A stretch of DNA of 36,523 nt, taken from assembly GCA_003833075.1 (NCBI GenBank), contig RIAY01000023.1, forward strand, positions 1-36,523, written 5' to 3'. This DNA is from Muribaculaceae bacterium Isolate-036 (Harlan). GTDB lineage: Bacteria > Bacteroidota > Bacteroidia > Bacteroidales > Muribaculaceae. Positions 1 through 7,670 of the stretch are shown piece after piece. The notes below the pieces were generated by a model, which ran no database searches, had not been told where the DNA came from, and worked only from the letters and a program-made list of their open reading frames with translations. The position numbers were made by a program, and so were the translations under genes. Every line of letters begins with the position of its first letter. Position 1 is the first letter of the stretch.

Positions 1-177
1 AGTTTTCATGTGAAAAAGAGGTCTAACTTTTCTTTTAAATTACTAAATTTCAAGGACTTTTACAAATTTAATCGCCAAAAGATTAGATGTTTAACAGCAT
101 AAATTCAATTTTTGTCATCTACTGAAATTGCAGATGATTTCTGCAAAGAATTTGAGGGTGAGATGGCAAAAAATGCC

Positions 178-645
178 TTAAATGCTTTTCTTAAATGCTT
201 CAATTATTTTAAAGTAGGCTTCTTCACCGAGTGTCGCGGCTGAAAACCATTGGCTTCTCGGCAGGTTTGATACGAAAAAGCGGTTATCTTTCCACATGGA
301 GCCAAGAAGTGACTTCCAGCTATTTACTGCACGGGGCACAATGAAAACCGTGTCAGGATTATTGTGTAGGATGAACTGAATCAACTGCTTTGTATAGTTC
401 TGAGAGGGCAACAACTGACCGCGTTTGAGTGGCGCATATTTTATTGAAGAATACCCTACATATTGAACGATGGCGAATCGGTCGTTGATTTGCTCAAACG
501 AAAGCCCGGTATCTTCGTTGACAAATGCGCTGGTCAGACGGTCTTGCCAATAATAACCCTGATGTATGTTGGCAAGGTCGCGTGTCGTTACTCCATGCGG
601 ACCGAAGTCCTCGGGGAGGAAACTATAACAATCAAAAGTCAGCAT
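178..645 (-). CDS. C-terminal half of a hypothetical protein interrupted by an in-frame TAG
   Basis: 155-residue frame starting with MLTFDCYSF. It lies in exactly the same reading frame as the upstream gene ending at 670, and only a TAG and eight codons separate them. The protein reads as the continuation of that gene, with well-formed sequence to the end (VFIVPRAVNSWKSLLG, then KIIEAFKKSI). I take it as the C-terminal half of a roughly 400-residue protein, made separately only if ribosomes restart at the ATG at 645. I recall undescribed Bacteroidales proteins with both halves joined. Function is not known. Confidence 0.6.
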   Translation of the reverse strand: MLTFDCYSFLPEDFGPHGVTTRDLANIHQGYYWQDRLTSAFVNEDTGLSFEQINDRFAIVQYVGYSSIKYAPLKRGQLLPSQNYTKQLIQFILHNNPDTVFIVPRAVNSWKSLLGSMWKDNRFFVSNLPRSQWFSAATLGEEAYFKIIEAFKKSI

Positions 646-669
646 AGAGCGCAGATGAATGGCATAGCC

Positions 670-1377
670 CTAAACCAAGCCCTGAGGAAGCATCTTATAC
701 ATAGCGGCGATTTTTGACTGACGTTCATCATAACCGGGATTGAGGCTTAACACAATCACTTTTGCCGTGAGAGGATTGCCATACCATGGATATGCCGGTA
801 TGTTTAGATGATATTTGTGTTCCGGTTTGGCTGAGGCGTTGAATGTCTCAATCATTTCTTTGTCATCGGAGCAGACGAGATTGTGCTTGTCCGACAACAG
901 GAAATCGTTTCTGGCTGAAAGGTCTGCAACTTCGCGCCAAGGGTTACAGTCTCTGAGTTCTTTTTCTGTCATATCGAGTGGGTCTTTAAGGTAGTGGGGT
1001 TGATAATGATTTGTCGGAAGATGATAATATCGCAGCACGGCTGTGAACAGTTCGTCAATAAGAGCATCCATGCTCTTATGACGAAACATCTGCTCGACAT
1101 ATTCCGTTCGGCCTTCCCAAAGTTCAGCGAGAAGGATATAAATGGTCTGCCTTACATCATTCTGCGATACAGAGGGATGGGCATCGCTGTATGTGTGTTG
1201 TATGTCGGCTCGTACATCGTAGCCGTGCCAGAGAAGATAGCCTATATCGAGCAATTTCCGTTCGATGGTATTATATGAAAATTCCGTACCGATATGGTCG
1301 AAATAGGTGCGCTCGGCATGAGGGAAACCAAGTTCACCATAGGCTTTATATATTCGGTCGTAGTCTATGTAGTCCAT
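670..1377 (-). CDS. N-terminal half of a hypothetical protein with a UDG-like NPGY motif, ended by TAG
   Basis: 235 residues from the ATG at 1377 (MDYIDYDRIYKAYGEL). A longer frame reaches 1434, but a perfect TAATTTTG -7 box at 1398-1405 lies inside that extension, so the inner ATG is the better start. Near the C-terminus is NIPAYPWYGNP followed by VIVLSLNPGY, reminiscent of the active-site loop of uracil-DNA-glycosylase-like folds; that comparison is only suggestive. The frame ends at a TAG (670-672) and continues in frame into the 178-645 segment. It is divergent from the WYL regulator, which may control it. Either a pseudogene or a read-through/split gene. Confidence 0.6.
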   Translation of the reverse strand: MDYIDYDRIYKAYGELGFPHAERTYFDHIGTEFSYNTIERKLLDIGYLLWHGYDVRADIQHTYSDAHPSVSQNDVRQTIYILLAELWEGRTEYVEQMFRHKSMDALIDELFTAVLRYYHLPTNHYQPHYLKDPLDMTEKELRDCNPWREVADLSARNDFLLSDKHNLVCSDDKEMIETFNASAKPEHKYHLNIPAYPWYGNPLTAKVIVLSLNPGYDERQSKIAAMYKMLPQGLV

Positions 1378-1397
1378 ACTTTTTTGTTTTGCTACTG

Positions 1398-1405
1398 CAA
1401 AATTA
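1398..1405 (-). promoter_or_regulatory. -7 box of the interrupted gene
   Basis: Minus-strand TAATTTTG matches the Bacteroidota TAnnTTTG -7 element and sits 20 bases before the ATG at 1377. No clear TTTG -33 element lies at the usual distance. Confidence 0.55.
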
Positions 1406-1448
1406 AACACATATTGTCTCATAATGCGGTACAATCAAGATTTTTTTG

Positions 1449-1456
1449 TATTTTTG
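1449..1456 (+). promoter_or_regulatory. -7 box abutting the WYL regulator start
   Basis: TATTTTTG matches TAnnTTTG and ends only four bases before the ATG at 1461, so transcription from it would begin at or near the start codon. No good -33 element is seen. Confidence 0.45.
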
Positions 1457-1460
1457 CCTT

Positions 1461-2384
1461 ATGAGGTCATCAGATATATTCAGGGAATATGTGTGGCTTG
1501 TCAAAACTATTTGGCAAGCCGGTAAGATTACGCTTGAAGATTTGTCGGGTCGCTGGGAAAGAAGTGAGTTGAACAATGGTTCTCCGATGCCCCGGTCCAC
1601 CTTCAACCGCCACCGCTCGGCAGTACAGGAAATATTTGGAATTGACATTGAATGTGACCGTTCAAACGATAATGTCTATTATATAGCGAACGCTGACAGT
1701 CTTGGCTCTGTAATGAACTGGATGGTATCGTCGCTTGCAGTCAACAATATGATAACGGAAAGCCGCTCGATTCAAAATCGAATACTGCTCGAACCTGTAC
1801 CTTTTGCCGGAGACACATTGCAGACCATAATCGAGGCGATGAAAGAAAACCGACAGATAGAACTCACATATCAGGGATATGGTAAGTCTGAACGGAATTA
1901 TCTAATCGAGCCTTACTGCATACGTCTTTACAAACAACGATGGTATCTTCTTGGGCATTTTGATGATAAATTCAGATTGTTCTCATTTGACCGGATTGTC
2001 AAGGTGAGCGCATCAGAACTAAAATTCAAAATGCCTAAAGATTTTGACTGTGAGGCATATTTCGATGAGTATTTCGGAATGATGACCGACTCTCGCGTAA
2101 AACCCGAGAGAGTCATTCTCCGGGCGCATGGTCAGGAACGCTATTATCTGCGCGCCCTCCCGTTACATCATACACAGCATGAAATCGGTGCAACGGAAAA
2201 TACTGTTGACTTTGAGCTATATCTCCGTCCAACCACTGATTTTCTTGCTGCGATATTCTCACGTGCCGGATGGGTCGAGATAATATCCCCACAACATCTG
2301 AAAGATGAATTACTTGAATGGAGTCGAGCCATGCTTACGCGACTTGACAATGATAGCTTGACCTTACCACAGTGGGACTCCTGA
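1461..2384 (+). CDS. WYL domain-containing transcriptional regulator
   Basis: 307 residues. The N-terminal ~80 residues form a winged-helix-like DNA-binding region (RSTFNRHRSAVQEIFGI). The middle holds a WYL domain with the namesake residues in KQRWYLLGHF followed by RLFSFDRI. The C-terminal ~90 residues resemble the WYL C-terminal extension. WYL regulators bind nucleic-acid-type or nucleotide ligands and often govern defence or DNA-repair genes. The start at 1461 is preferred over the upstream TTG at 1446. The gene is divergent from the interrupted gene at 670-1377, its likely target, and converges with the acetyltransferase with a five-base gap. Confidence 0.85.
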   Translation: MRSSDIFREYVWLVKTIWQAGKITLEDLSGRWERSELNNGSPMPRSTFNRHRSAVQEIFGIDIECDRSNDNVYYIANADSLGSVMNWMVSSLAVNNMITESRSIQNRILLEPVPFAGDTLQTIIEAMKENRQIELTYQGYGKSERNYLIEPYCIRLYKQRWYLLGHFDDKFRLFSFDRIVKVSASELKFKMPKDFDCEAYFDEYFGMMTDSRVKPERVILRAHGQERYYLRALPLHHTQHEIGATENTVDFELYLRPTTDFLAAIFSRAGWVEIISPQHLKDELLEWSRAMLTRLDNDSLTLPQWDS

Positions 2385-2389
2385 AATTA

Positions 2390-2986
2390 TCAGTCACCGC
2401 AACTGTCAAGTCCGAGCTGTATTGTTTCGTCATCTTCATTGGTGGTAGAGCACTCCGAACGAGGCGGGATGCGTTTGATAATCTTTGCGGGATTTCCTGC
2501 CACGATAGTATCAGCCGGCACGTCCTTAGTCACAACACTGGCAGCCCCTACTACGGCATTATCGCCGATTGTCACACCGGGAAGGATTGTGGCTCCGGCT
2601 CCAATCCATGCGTTCTTGCCGATGTGAACAGGTTTGCAGGTTATCACCTGTCGTTCATAAAGGTCATGATTGTTGGATATGAGCTGCACGTTGGCGGCTA
2701 TTTGCGCACCGTCGTCGATTGTTATGCCTCCGGCTGACATCATCAGACATCCGGGCATTACCACTACGTTTCTGCCAATCTTGACCATGTGGGGTCTGAC
2801 GGCTGTAAGTGGTGACATGACTCTGCTGCCTTCTCCCATCGAGGGGAAAATACGGTGCATCAATTCATCATATTCGGTTGTCCCCGGCATGGTGTGATTG
2901 AACCTGAATATGAGCTGCGCATGTTCGGCGGCAAGGGCCAATTCTTCGGGTGTCTGTTTTGTTACGTCTATTCTGATTTCTTCCAT
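2390..2986 (-). CDS. Sugar O-acetyltransferase, left-handed beta-helix (LacA/Maa type)
   Basis: 198 residues. An N-terminal helical cap (residues 1-60) is followed by hexapeptide repeats (IGRNVVVMPG, IGKNAWIGAG, ILPGVTIGDNAVVGA). The catalytic histidine is H107 in ISNNHDLYER, and the ending AGNPAKIIKRI is typical of maltose/galactoside acetyltransferases. It should transfer acetyl from acetyl-CoA to a sugar hydroxyl in the cytoplasm. An acidic tail of ~25 residues extends past the usual end. It is the last gene of the long minus-strand run; its ATG overlaps the preceding TAA as TAATG. Confidence 0.88.
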   Translation of the reverse strand: MEEIRIDVTKQTPEELALAAEHAQLIFRFNHTMPGTTEYDELMHRIFPSMGEGSRVMSPLTAVRPHMVKIGRNVVVMPGCLMMSAGGITIDDGAQIAANVQLISNNHDLYERQVITCKPVHIGKNAWIGAGATILPGVTIGDNAVVGAASVVTKDVPADTIVAGNPAKIIKRIPPRSECSTTNEDDETIQLGLDSCGD

Positions 2987-3219
2987 TACTTCCTTAGTCT
3001 GTTGATGATTGCAATCACGAAGTGAGCAAATATGCCATAAACCAGTGTTGTCAGCAGTGCCAGCCCTTCATTGATTATGATGATGTGTGACAAAGGCATA
3101 GACCATTCCGGTCGTGCCTGCTGAAAAGCTGCGATAATGGCGCATACCGAGAGAACGATGAAAACAACTATCATCGACAGCGGTGCGAATCCCAATTTAT
3201 ATCTGCCTATCTGTATCAT
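2986..3219 (-). CDS. Small two-TM membrane protein
   Basis: 77 residues starting MIQIGRYKL. The start was chosen because its ATG overlaps the TAA of the 42-residue gene upstream (TAATG); a longer in-frame extension to 3333 would only run through that gene. There are two hydrophobic segments (MIVVFIVLSVCAIIAAF and a second near ALLTTLVYGIFAHFVIAII) and a basic C-terminus. It overlaps the acetyltransferase start by TAATG, which suggests translational coupling. No family recognised. Confidence 0.6.
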   Translation of the reverse strand: MIQIGRYKLGFAPLSMIVVFIVLSVCAIIAAFQQARPEWSMPLSHIIIINEGLALLTTLVYGIFAHFVIAIINRLRK

Positions 3220-3347
3220 TAGAATACCTTGACTCTGCCAAAGAGATTCCCTCGTTTGACCTGCTTTCGATAACACATATAGAAATGCTCGCAAATAGCA
3301 AATAGAGCAATTGTCACAAGCAAAGTCCACCAATGGGTATGAGACAT
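3219..3347 (-). CDS. Tiny single-TM protein, 42 aa
   Basis: Short frame starting MSHTHWWTLLVTIALF. It has one hydrophobic segment and a basic tail (YRKQVKRGNLFGRVKVF). The stop overlaps the next ATG as TAATG. Its first 34 bases overlap the preceding 57-residue frame in another phase. It could be an independent microprotein or part of a frameshifted gene together with the 3314-3487 frame. No family recognised. Confidence 0.4.
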   Translation of the reverse strand: MSHTHWWTLLVTIALFAICEHFYMCYRKQVKRGNLFGRVKVF

Positions 3348-3487
3348 AATGCAGTCAGACCGCCACATATAAACACTGCATACCACCATGGCATATCAAA
3401 AGCAGTGAACCACATCAATACCGGAACAACAAGCAAACATAGCCATGCCCACCAGTCGATTTTAGAACGATAGATTGTCTTTGTCAT
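3314..3487 (-). CDS. Small two-TM protein, 57 aa, resembling the start of a PH-like membrane protein
   Basis: Starts MTKTIYRSKIDWWAW and has two hydrophobic segments (LCLLVVPVLMWF and a second ending IPIGGLCL). The YRSKIDWW opening recalls the N-terminus of small bacterial PH-domain membrane proteins, but here the protein stops before any PH domain. It starts 10 bases after the DUF2185 stop and overlaps the 42-residue frame by 34 bases. It may be the intact 5' part of a truncated gene. Confidence 0.5.
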   Translation of the reverse strand: MTKTIYRSKIDWWAWLCLLVVPVLMWFTAFDMPWWYAVFICGGLTALCLIPIGGLCL

Positions 3488-3497
3488 ATTTTCTTGC

Positions 3498-3785
3498 TTA
3501 ACCGTTCACAATCCACTCCTCTGCCGGAGATTCCCTTTCCGCATAACAGCCGCAAGGCATATCTTTCAGCAGACCGACCGAATGGTCAAGCTCATAAATA
3601 TATCTCAGAGAGACGATTCTTGCTTCATCTTCCGAATGCTCTCCGCCACAAAGAAATTGCCACATGCCGTCATCCTCGTCATGCGAAACGTAAAGCACTG
3701 GTGCGCCATCGTCTGTCACATGGCAACATGTGATTACCGCCGTGTCGGGAGCATCTGTGAAGGGTGTCAGTTTATTTTCTTCCAT
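3498..3785 (-). CDS. DUF2185 (Imm33-like) protein
   Basis: 95-residue soluble protein. The block AVITCCHV, then VSHDEDDGMWQFLCG, then ELDHSVGLLKDMPCG, fits the DUF2185 family, which is listed among polymorphic-toxin immunity proteins (Imm33). No cognate toxin is in the window, so it would be an orphan immunity or unrelated housekeeping member. It sits inside the long minus-strand run, 15 bases after the META lipoprotein and 10 bases before the next small membrane gene. Confidence 0.72.
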   Translation of the reverse strand: MEENKLTPFTDAPDTAVITCCHVTDDGAPVLYVSHDEDDGMWQFLCGGEHSEDEARIVSLRYIYELDHSVGLLKDMPCGCYAERESPAEEWIVNG

Positions 3786-3800
3786 AAGTTTTCAGTTATT

Positions 3801-4289
3801 TCATTTTATCTCTATCTGTGCCTTGCGAAGCACGATGTATTCCGACGGATTGCGGCTGTCAAGCCGGGCGATGGAATCGTTCTGGATATAGACCGTAGCG
3901 ACATTCGGGAGAATCCTGCGGAGTGCGTCCTCGACTGCCATGTCGTCACATGCCATTTCTGTCATAGCTCCGTCGCCAAGGATGATTGAATCCACTTTGA
4001 CGGCATATGTACCGGATATTGAGTTGCAGTTTGTCCGAATAAAATATGTGCTGTCTTCAAAAACAATATACTGATGTATACTTGAAAGCCTTTCATCCGG
4101 ACGCACACGCACATATTCGGAGTCACTGAATACGATGCTATCCAGATACCACTGACCGCGCACGTCCACATTCGCTACGGTCTCTTTTTGCTGATTGTCG
4201 GCAGTCTCTTTATTTTCCTTGTTGCCTCCGCATGAGGCGGTGAGTATTGTCAGTGCCGTGGCTACCGACAGAATTGTTTTTTTTGTCAT
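3801..4289 (-). CDS. META-domain lipoprotein
   Basis: 162 residues. A type II signal ends at Cys20 (ILTASCGG). A polar linker precedes a META/HslJ-like domain with the typical NCNSISGTY and MTEMACDDM strands. The family is periplasmic or outer-membrane attached, with no defined reaction. Its ATG overlaps the TGA of the upstream PH-like gene (ATGA), so the two are probably translated together. Confidence 0.75.
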   Translation of the reverse strand: MTKKTILSVATALTILTASCGGNKENKETADNQQKETVANVDVRGQWYLDSIVFSDSEYVRVRPDERLSSIHQYIVFEDSTYFIRTNCNSISGTYAVKVDSIILGDGAMTEMACDDMAVEDALRRILPNVATVYIQNDSIARLDSRNPSEYIVLRKAQIEIK

Positions 4290-4786
4290 TGATTTATTTT
4301 TTCGTTTATTGCATTGACCATTTCAGGAGCATCCTTGCAGCCGAGCATATATTTCTTGCCGTTTTTAAGCGTGACGAGGAAGCAGTCGGAGGCTTTGCCG
4401 TAATAGGCGAAATACTTGCCGAGGTTTTTCTCCGAGAACCAGCCATACCATCCGAACCATCCGCCACTGCCGCAAATTCGTTTTGCGCCCACAGTAGGAA
4501 CGCACAGCTTGACATTCGCAATCTCTGTCAATGGAATTGATTTGATTTTCAAGGATCTGTTGATGTTCAGGCTTTCATTGTCCAGAGAAATGGATAATGG
4601 CATATAGCATAAAGCTGACAGGAACAAGACCGCGATAGCAACTCCCCATAACCATACTGCAATATCATTATCAGCTATTTTTAAGCAGCAAATGAATATG
4701 CCGCAAATAAAAGCGGTTGTCAGCAATGTTATAATCCAGCAATAAGAGCTGAGTTCCACCCGTTGTTTGATTGTCGTTTGTTTCAT
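4286..4786 (-). CDS. PH-like domain membrane protein
   Basis: 166 residues. Two transmembrane segments occur at about residues 15-60, followed by a cytoplasmic PH-like domain (SLNINRSLKIKSIPLTEI, then a Gly/Trp-rich loop GSGGWFGWYGWF, then FLVTLKNGKKYMLGCKD). This matches the small bPH family common in Bacteroidales, whose role is unknown. It is two bases from the DKNYY gene and overlaps the META gene by four. Confidence 0.68.
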   Translation of the reverse strand: MKQTTIKQRVELSSYCWIITLLTTAFICGIFICCLKIADNDIAVWLWGVAIAVLFLSALCYMPLSISLDNESLNINRSLKIKSIPLTEIANVKLCVPTVGAKRICGSGGWFGWYGWFSEKNLGKYFAYYGKASDCFLVTLKNGKKYMLGCKDAPEMVNAINEKINQ

Positions 4787-4788
4787 AT

Positions 4789-5322
4789 TCAGTCAATTTT
4801 TCTTCCAAAATAGTAAGTATTCCAAGTATCTTTAGCATAGCCGCCACGGAGTAACTTGAAACTGTCAGGGGAAGCCCCTTCAATCTTAACTGCGTCGAAA
4901 TACACGTTCCATGTATCCTTGGCGTAGCCGTCACGAAGCACCTTGAAACTCTCAGGTGATGCACCGTTGATTTTCTTGCCGTCGAAATATACATTCCATG
5001 TGTCCTTGGCATAGCCAAAGCCCAATACCTTGAATGAGTTGCTTGAAGCCCCGTCCATTTTTGCACCACAATAATAGACACTCCATGTATCCTTGGCATA
5101 ACCGTCGCGCAGTATCGAGAAACTCGAAGCCGAAGCGCCCTTGATTTCCCTGCCGTCAAAAAAGACCTTATTTTCGCTGACGAAGTATGGCGAACGATGA
5201 TGTCGGTCTCGATGCTCATAACCTGATCTGTCTTCGTGATGGCTGTCGCACCGTTGCTGAACTGATGCAACTGAAGCCGACAGACTTACGACCATAGCTA
5301 ATATAAAAAGTATCTTTCTCAT
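4789..5322 (-). CDS. Secreted DKNYY-repeat protein
   Basis: 177 residues from the ATG at 5322. The start is chosen because MRKILFILAMVVSLSA forms a signal peptide, while the upstream extension has no such feature. After a His/Arg/Asp-rich spacer come about four ~33-residue repeats of the type GYAKDTWNVYFDGKKI followed by GASPESFKVL, the hallmark of DKNYY proteins. The repeats are near-identical, so copy number could vary. Likely periplasmic; no function is known. A 38-base gap separates it from the rhodanese gene. Confidence 0.72.
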   Translation of the reverse strand: MRKILFILAMVVSLSASVASVQQRCDSHHEDRSGYEHRDRHHRSPYFVSENKVFFDGREIKGASASSFSILRDGYAKDTWSVYYCGAKMDGASSNSFKVLGFGYAKDTWNVYFDGKKINGASPESFKVLRDGYAKDTWNVYFDAVKIEGASPDSFKLLRGGYAKDTWNTYYFGRKID

Positions 5323-5360
5323 TGCAGTTTTCTTTTTTAGACTATTCAGACAAGCGAAAG

Positions 5361-5774
5361 TTAATTCTCCTGCTCTGACACAACCGGCAGACCGTCCTCT
5401 TTCCATTCTATTATACCGCCTTTGAGGTTAACCACATTGTAACCAAGGCTGGTCAGCATCTCGGCTGCATCCAGTGAGCGGCGACCGCTACGGCAGTAGA
5501 CAAGCACGGTAGAGTCTTTTGACAGCTCTCTCTGGGCAAGCTCCTTGAAATCATCGGACTGCACATTGATGTTCGACGCTCCGTCGATATGTCCTTCGGT
5601 GTATTCCTGCGGAGTGCGGACATCAACCAGTTGAACCGAATCAGATTTGATTTCTTTTTCAAATTCCAGTGCAGAGACAGAGACAATATTGTCATTGTGA
5701 GTACAACTGGAAGTTTGCATAGCACATGTAGTCATAACTATGAGGTATAAAGCGAATTTGATTATTTTAAGCAT
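5361..5774 (-). CDS. Rhodanese-like lipoprotein
   Basis: 137 residues from the ATG at 5774. The start gives an N-terminal signal ending in a lipobox-like QTSSC; the upstream frame overlaps the Nudix gene. A single rhodanese domain follows (VQLVDVRTPQEYTEGHIDGA) with the active-site loop VLVYCRSGRRS, so the catalytic Cys is present. It is expected to carry persulfide or bind oxyanions in the periplasm. It begins one base after the Nudix stop. Confidence 0.83.
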   Translation of the reverse strand: MLKIIKFALYLIVMTTCAMQTSSCTHNDNIVSVSALEFEKEIKSDSVQLVDVRTPQEYTEGHIDGASNINVQSDDFKELAQRELSKDSTVLVYCRSGRRSLDAAEMLTSLGYNVVNLKGGIIEWKEDGLPVVSEQEN

Positions 5775-5775
5775 A

Positions 5776-6282
5776 TTATTTTCCCAATTTGGATTTATAT
5801 TGACGATACAGAATGTGTTGAGTATTTCCCGGTCGGTCTGGAAACATTCTTGACGGAGCTTCGTCAAGGGCGATCCAGTTGGCACCATCAACTTCCGACG
5901 ACAGAGTGAAGTCGGACTTGCTGACATAGCCGATAAAGGCGTGCATCAGTTGCTCTCGCTTGTCAAACCAATGAGTACCGGCAGATTCCAGACGCTTTAT
6001 GTCAAGACCAAGTTCCTCCTTTACTTCTCTGACTGCGGCTTGCTCCGCAGTCTCACCGGGAGTGATAAATCCTGCTACGAAAGTTTCGTTTTCGTCAGAG
6101 ATATATGATTGATGTAGCATGGCAATCTCGTGGAATTCATTCACGACCATGACAATGACACAGCTTGCAAACGAGTCGAACCAATATCGCTGGCAATCTG
6201 TGCAATACGGAACCGCTCCATCATCGCCTGCCAGTTTGCCTATTAGTTTCTTGCCACATTCAGGGCAGTATTTATAGTGCAT
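5776..6282 (-). CDS. Nudix hydrolase with N-terminal zinc ribbon
   Basis: 168 residues. A zinc ribbon (Cys6, Cys9, Cys27, Cys30) precedes a full Nudix box at residues 71-93 (G71, E77, R85-E86, E89-E90, G92). The arrangement is NudC-like, so a nucleotide-diphosphate substrate such as NAD(H) is plausible, but specificity cannot be read. Soluble and cytoplasmic. Two bases separate it from the lipoprotein gene upstream. Confidence 0.85.
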   Translation of the reverse strand: MHYKYCPECGKKLIGKLAGDDGAVPYCTDCQRYWFDSFASCVIVMVVNEFHEIAMLHQSYISDENETFVAGFITPGETAEQAAVREVKEELGLDIKRLESAGTHWFDKREQLMHAFIGYVSKSDFTLSSEVDGANWIALDEAPSRMFPDRPGNTQHILYRQYKSKLGK

Positions 6283-6284
6283 GA

Positions 6285-7112
6285 TTATATGATTTGAAAT
6301 TCAACGTATGCCGTATCACTCTTCTGGATCGGATATGGCGGATAACTGAATGTCTTGACGAGTCTGTAAGTGGCAGACTTATCACTCAGATCATAAAGCC
6401 ATGGCTTTACTGTCATTCTAAATGAGCCGTCGGGTTTCAATGAATATCCTATATCATTGAAGCATACCTCAGTTCCCTTTGCCAAGAGGTCAAGATACTT
6501 TTTTGAGTACGGTGCCTGAATCCAGCTTCCTTCATCAGATTTGGTGTCTATTCGATACCATTCTCCGGTAGTCAAATCTGCGTCACGACTGTTTGCAAAT
6601 TCCACAACGAGAGAATCCACAGGAGTTTTGACCAGGTTGGGGCCGACAATTCTCATTGTCATGCCCTCGGCAGTGGCATAGCTCTTCTGAGGCATCACAT
6701 ACGGAGGATCAATTTTTTTACAGTCAAGAGAATTGTATATTTCAAGTATGAGCTGTTTGTCGGAGCTGTGGATTGAGAAACTGCCACTTTCTATACGGCA
6801 GTTTACGGAGGGGACCATTATTACAGAATCCTTGTAAACAAACCCGATACGTTTGCCGATCCTTTGTTCTGTTGCATCGGCCCAGACGGGAATCTTATCC
6901 TGTTTCAAAACGCCTTGGATAAAGGCAATGTCAGGATCTGTCACTGTATCAAGAGATACTCTTTCAAAATCATTTGTCTTTACAATTGCTTCCCCTTCAA
7001 TATTGTCGGAATCATCCACGGGATACCAACCGTTATCCCTATGTGCCGTCGAACAGGCGAAGAATATCAATGATGTGATTGCGAATGCAATCATTTTCTT
7101 AACTTTTCTCAT
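6285..7112 (-). CDS. Lipoprotein with SecD-head-like and Ig-like domains
   Basis: 275 residues. Lipobox IFFACS with Cys20. Residues ~40-130 resemble the SecDF P1 head (ATEQRIGKRIGFVYKDSVIM then VNCRIESGSFSI). The C-terminal half (from ~150) looks like a bacterial Ig-like domain (VVEFANSRDADLTTGEWY, then SLKPDGSFRM). The combination occurs in Bacteroidales envelope proteins; function is unknown. Its ATG overlaps the preceding 53-residue gene by ATGA. Confidence 0.68.
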   Translation of the reverse strand: MRKVKKMIAFAITSLIFFACSTAHRDNGWYPVDDSDNIEGEAIVKTNDFERVSLDTVTDPDIAFIQGVLKQDKIPVWADATEQRIGKRIGFVYKDSVIMVPSVNCRIESGSFSIHSSDKQLILEIYNSLDCKKIDPPYVMPQKSYATAEGMTMRIVGPNLVKTPVDSLVVEFANSRDADLTTGEWYRIDTKSDEGSWIQAPYSKKYLDLLAKGTEVCFNDIGYSLKPDGSFRMTVKPWLYDLSDKSATYRLVKTFSYPPYPIQKSDTAYVEFQII

Positions 7113-7270
7113 ATTCCATTATTGTTTAACCGCTCCTTTAGCTTGGTGTTGTGCTTTGAGACGGCGTTTTGTTTTATGGCGTATGCGAGGGCTTTGGTTG
7201 TGCCGACGAGTACGCAGATTTTCTTGGCACGGGAAGTGATATGCTCAACGACACACCGGAGTTTAATCAT
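7109..7270 (-). CDS. Small basic protein, 53 aa
   Basis: Starts MIKLRCVVEHITSRAKK and ends KLKERLNNNGI. It has no signal peptide or family match; it is rich in Lys/Arg with a short hydrophobic patch (ICVLVGTTKALAYAI). Support comes from context: its ATG overlaps the DUF3781 stop (TAATG), and its TGA overlaps the next ATG (ATGA). Confidence 0.55.
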   Translation of the reverse strand: MIKLRCVVEHITSRAKKICVLVGTTKALAYAIKQNAVSKHNTKLKERLNNNGI

Positions 7271-7518
7271 TATATTTTATGGGCGGTGATAATGGTATTG
7301 CTATTTGCGTTGACTGTTATGCGCACATGCCCTGCGGTAACATACCAGTTCTTTCCCTTACGCTCAAATGTGGCAAAATCTTCAAGGATGAAACACCTGC
7401 AAAAATCTACAACATCCTGAGATTCCGGCAAGTTGAGATTTCTCCTGATACGTTCAACACCTAACGGAGTTGTATGCAAGTCTGTTATACTGAACGGATA
7501 TTCTGCTGTCGGACACAT
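7270..7518 (-). CDS. DUF3781 domain-containing protein
   Basis: 82 residues from the ATG at 7518 (MCPTAEYPFSI); the frame could open at a TTG two codons earlier. The family signature is clear: LHTTPLGVERIRRNL near the start, KGKNWYVTAGHVRITV, and the terminal TNTIITAHK-like strand (NSNTIITAHKI). Small cytoplasmic protein of unknown function. It lies two bases after a 49-residue acidic gene. Confidence 0.8.
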   Translation of the reverse strand: MCPTAEYPFSITDLHTTPLGVERIRRNLNLPESQDVVDFCRCFILEDFATFERKGKNWYVTAGHVRITVNANSNTIITAHKI

Positions 7519-7520
7519 AA

Positions 7521-7670
7521 TCAATCCCAGTCGTTAAGGTTGGCGATGAAGTCGTCAACTGATGATTCATCGAAAAGTTCGGGAAGGTTTCCTGTATTGA
7601 CATGGCAGTCGTAATCGACCATCATATCATCAACGGCGTTTTCGCAATATTCATTATCTTCGTAGTCCAT
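7521..7670 (-). CDS. Small acidic protein, 49 aa
   Basis: Starts MDYEDNEYCENAVDDMMVDY. It is extremely acidic (many Asp/Glu, almost no basic residues). Its ATG overlaps the TGA of the membrane gene upstream (TGATG), and its own stop is two bases from the DUF3781 ATG, which argues it is translated. The charge would suit DNA mimicry or HU binding, but that is speculation. Confidence 0.5.
   Translation of the reverse strand: MDYEDNEYCENAVDDMMVDYDCHVNTGNLPELFDESSVDDFIANLNDWD

Noticed and set aside
125..145. Terminator hairpin (TTGCAGA/TCTGCAA) at the left end
   Set aside because: The stem is short and no T-tract follows on the minus strand, so termination cannot be supported.
4789..5322. Tandem DNA repeat or mobile repeat element
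   Set aside because: The repetition is explained by DKNYY protein repeats of about 33 residues within one gene.
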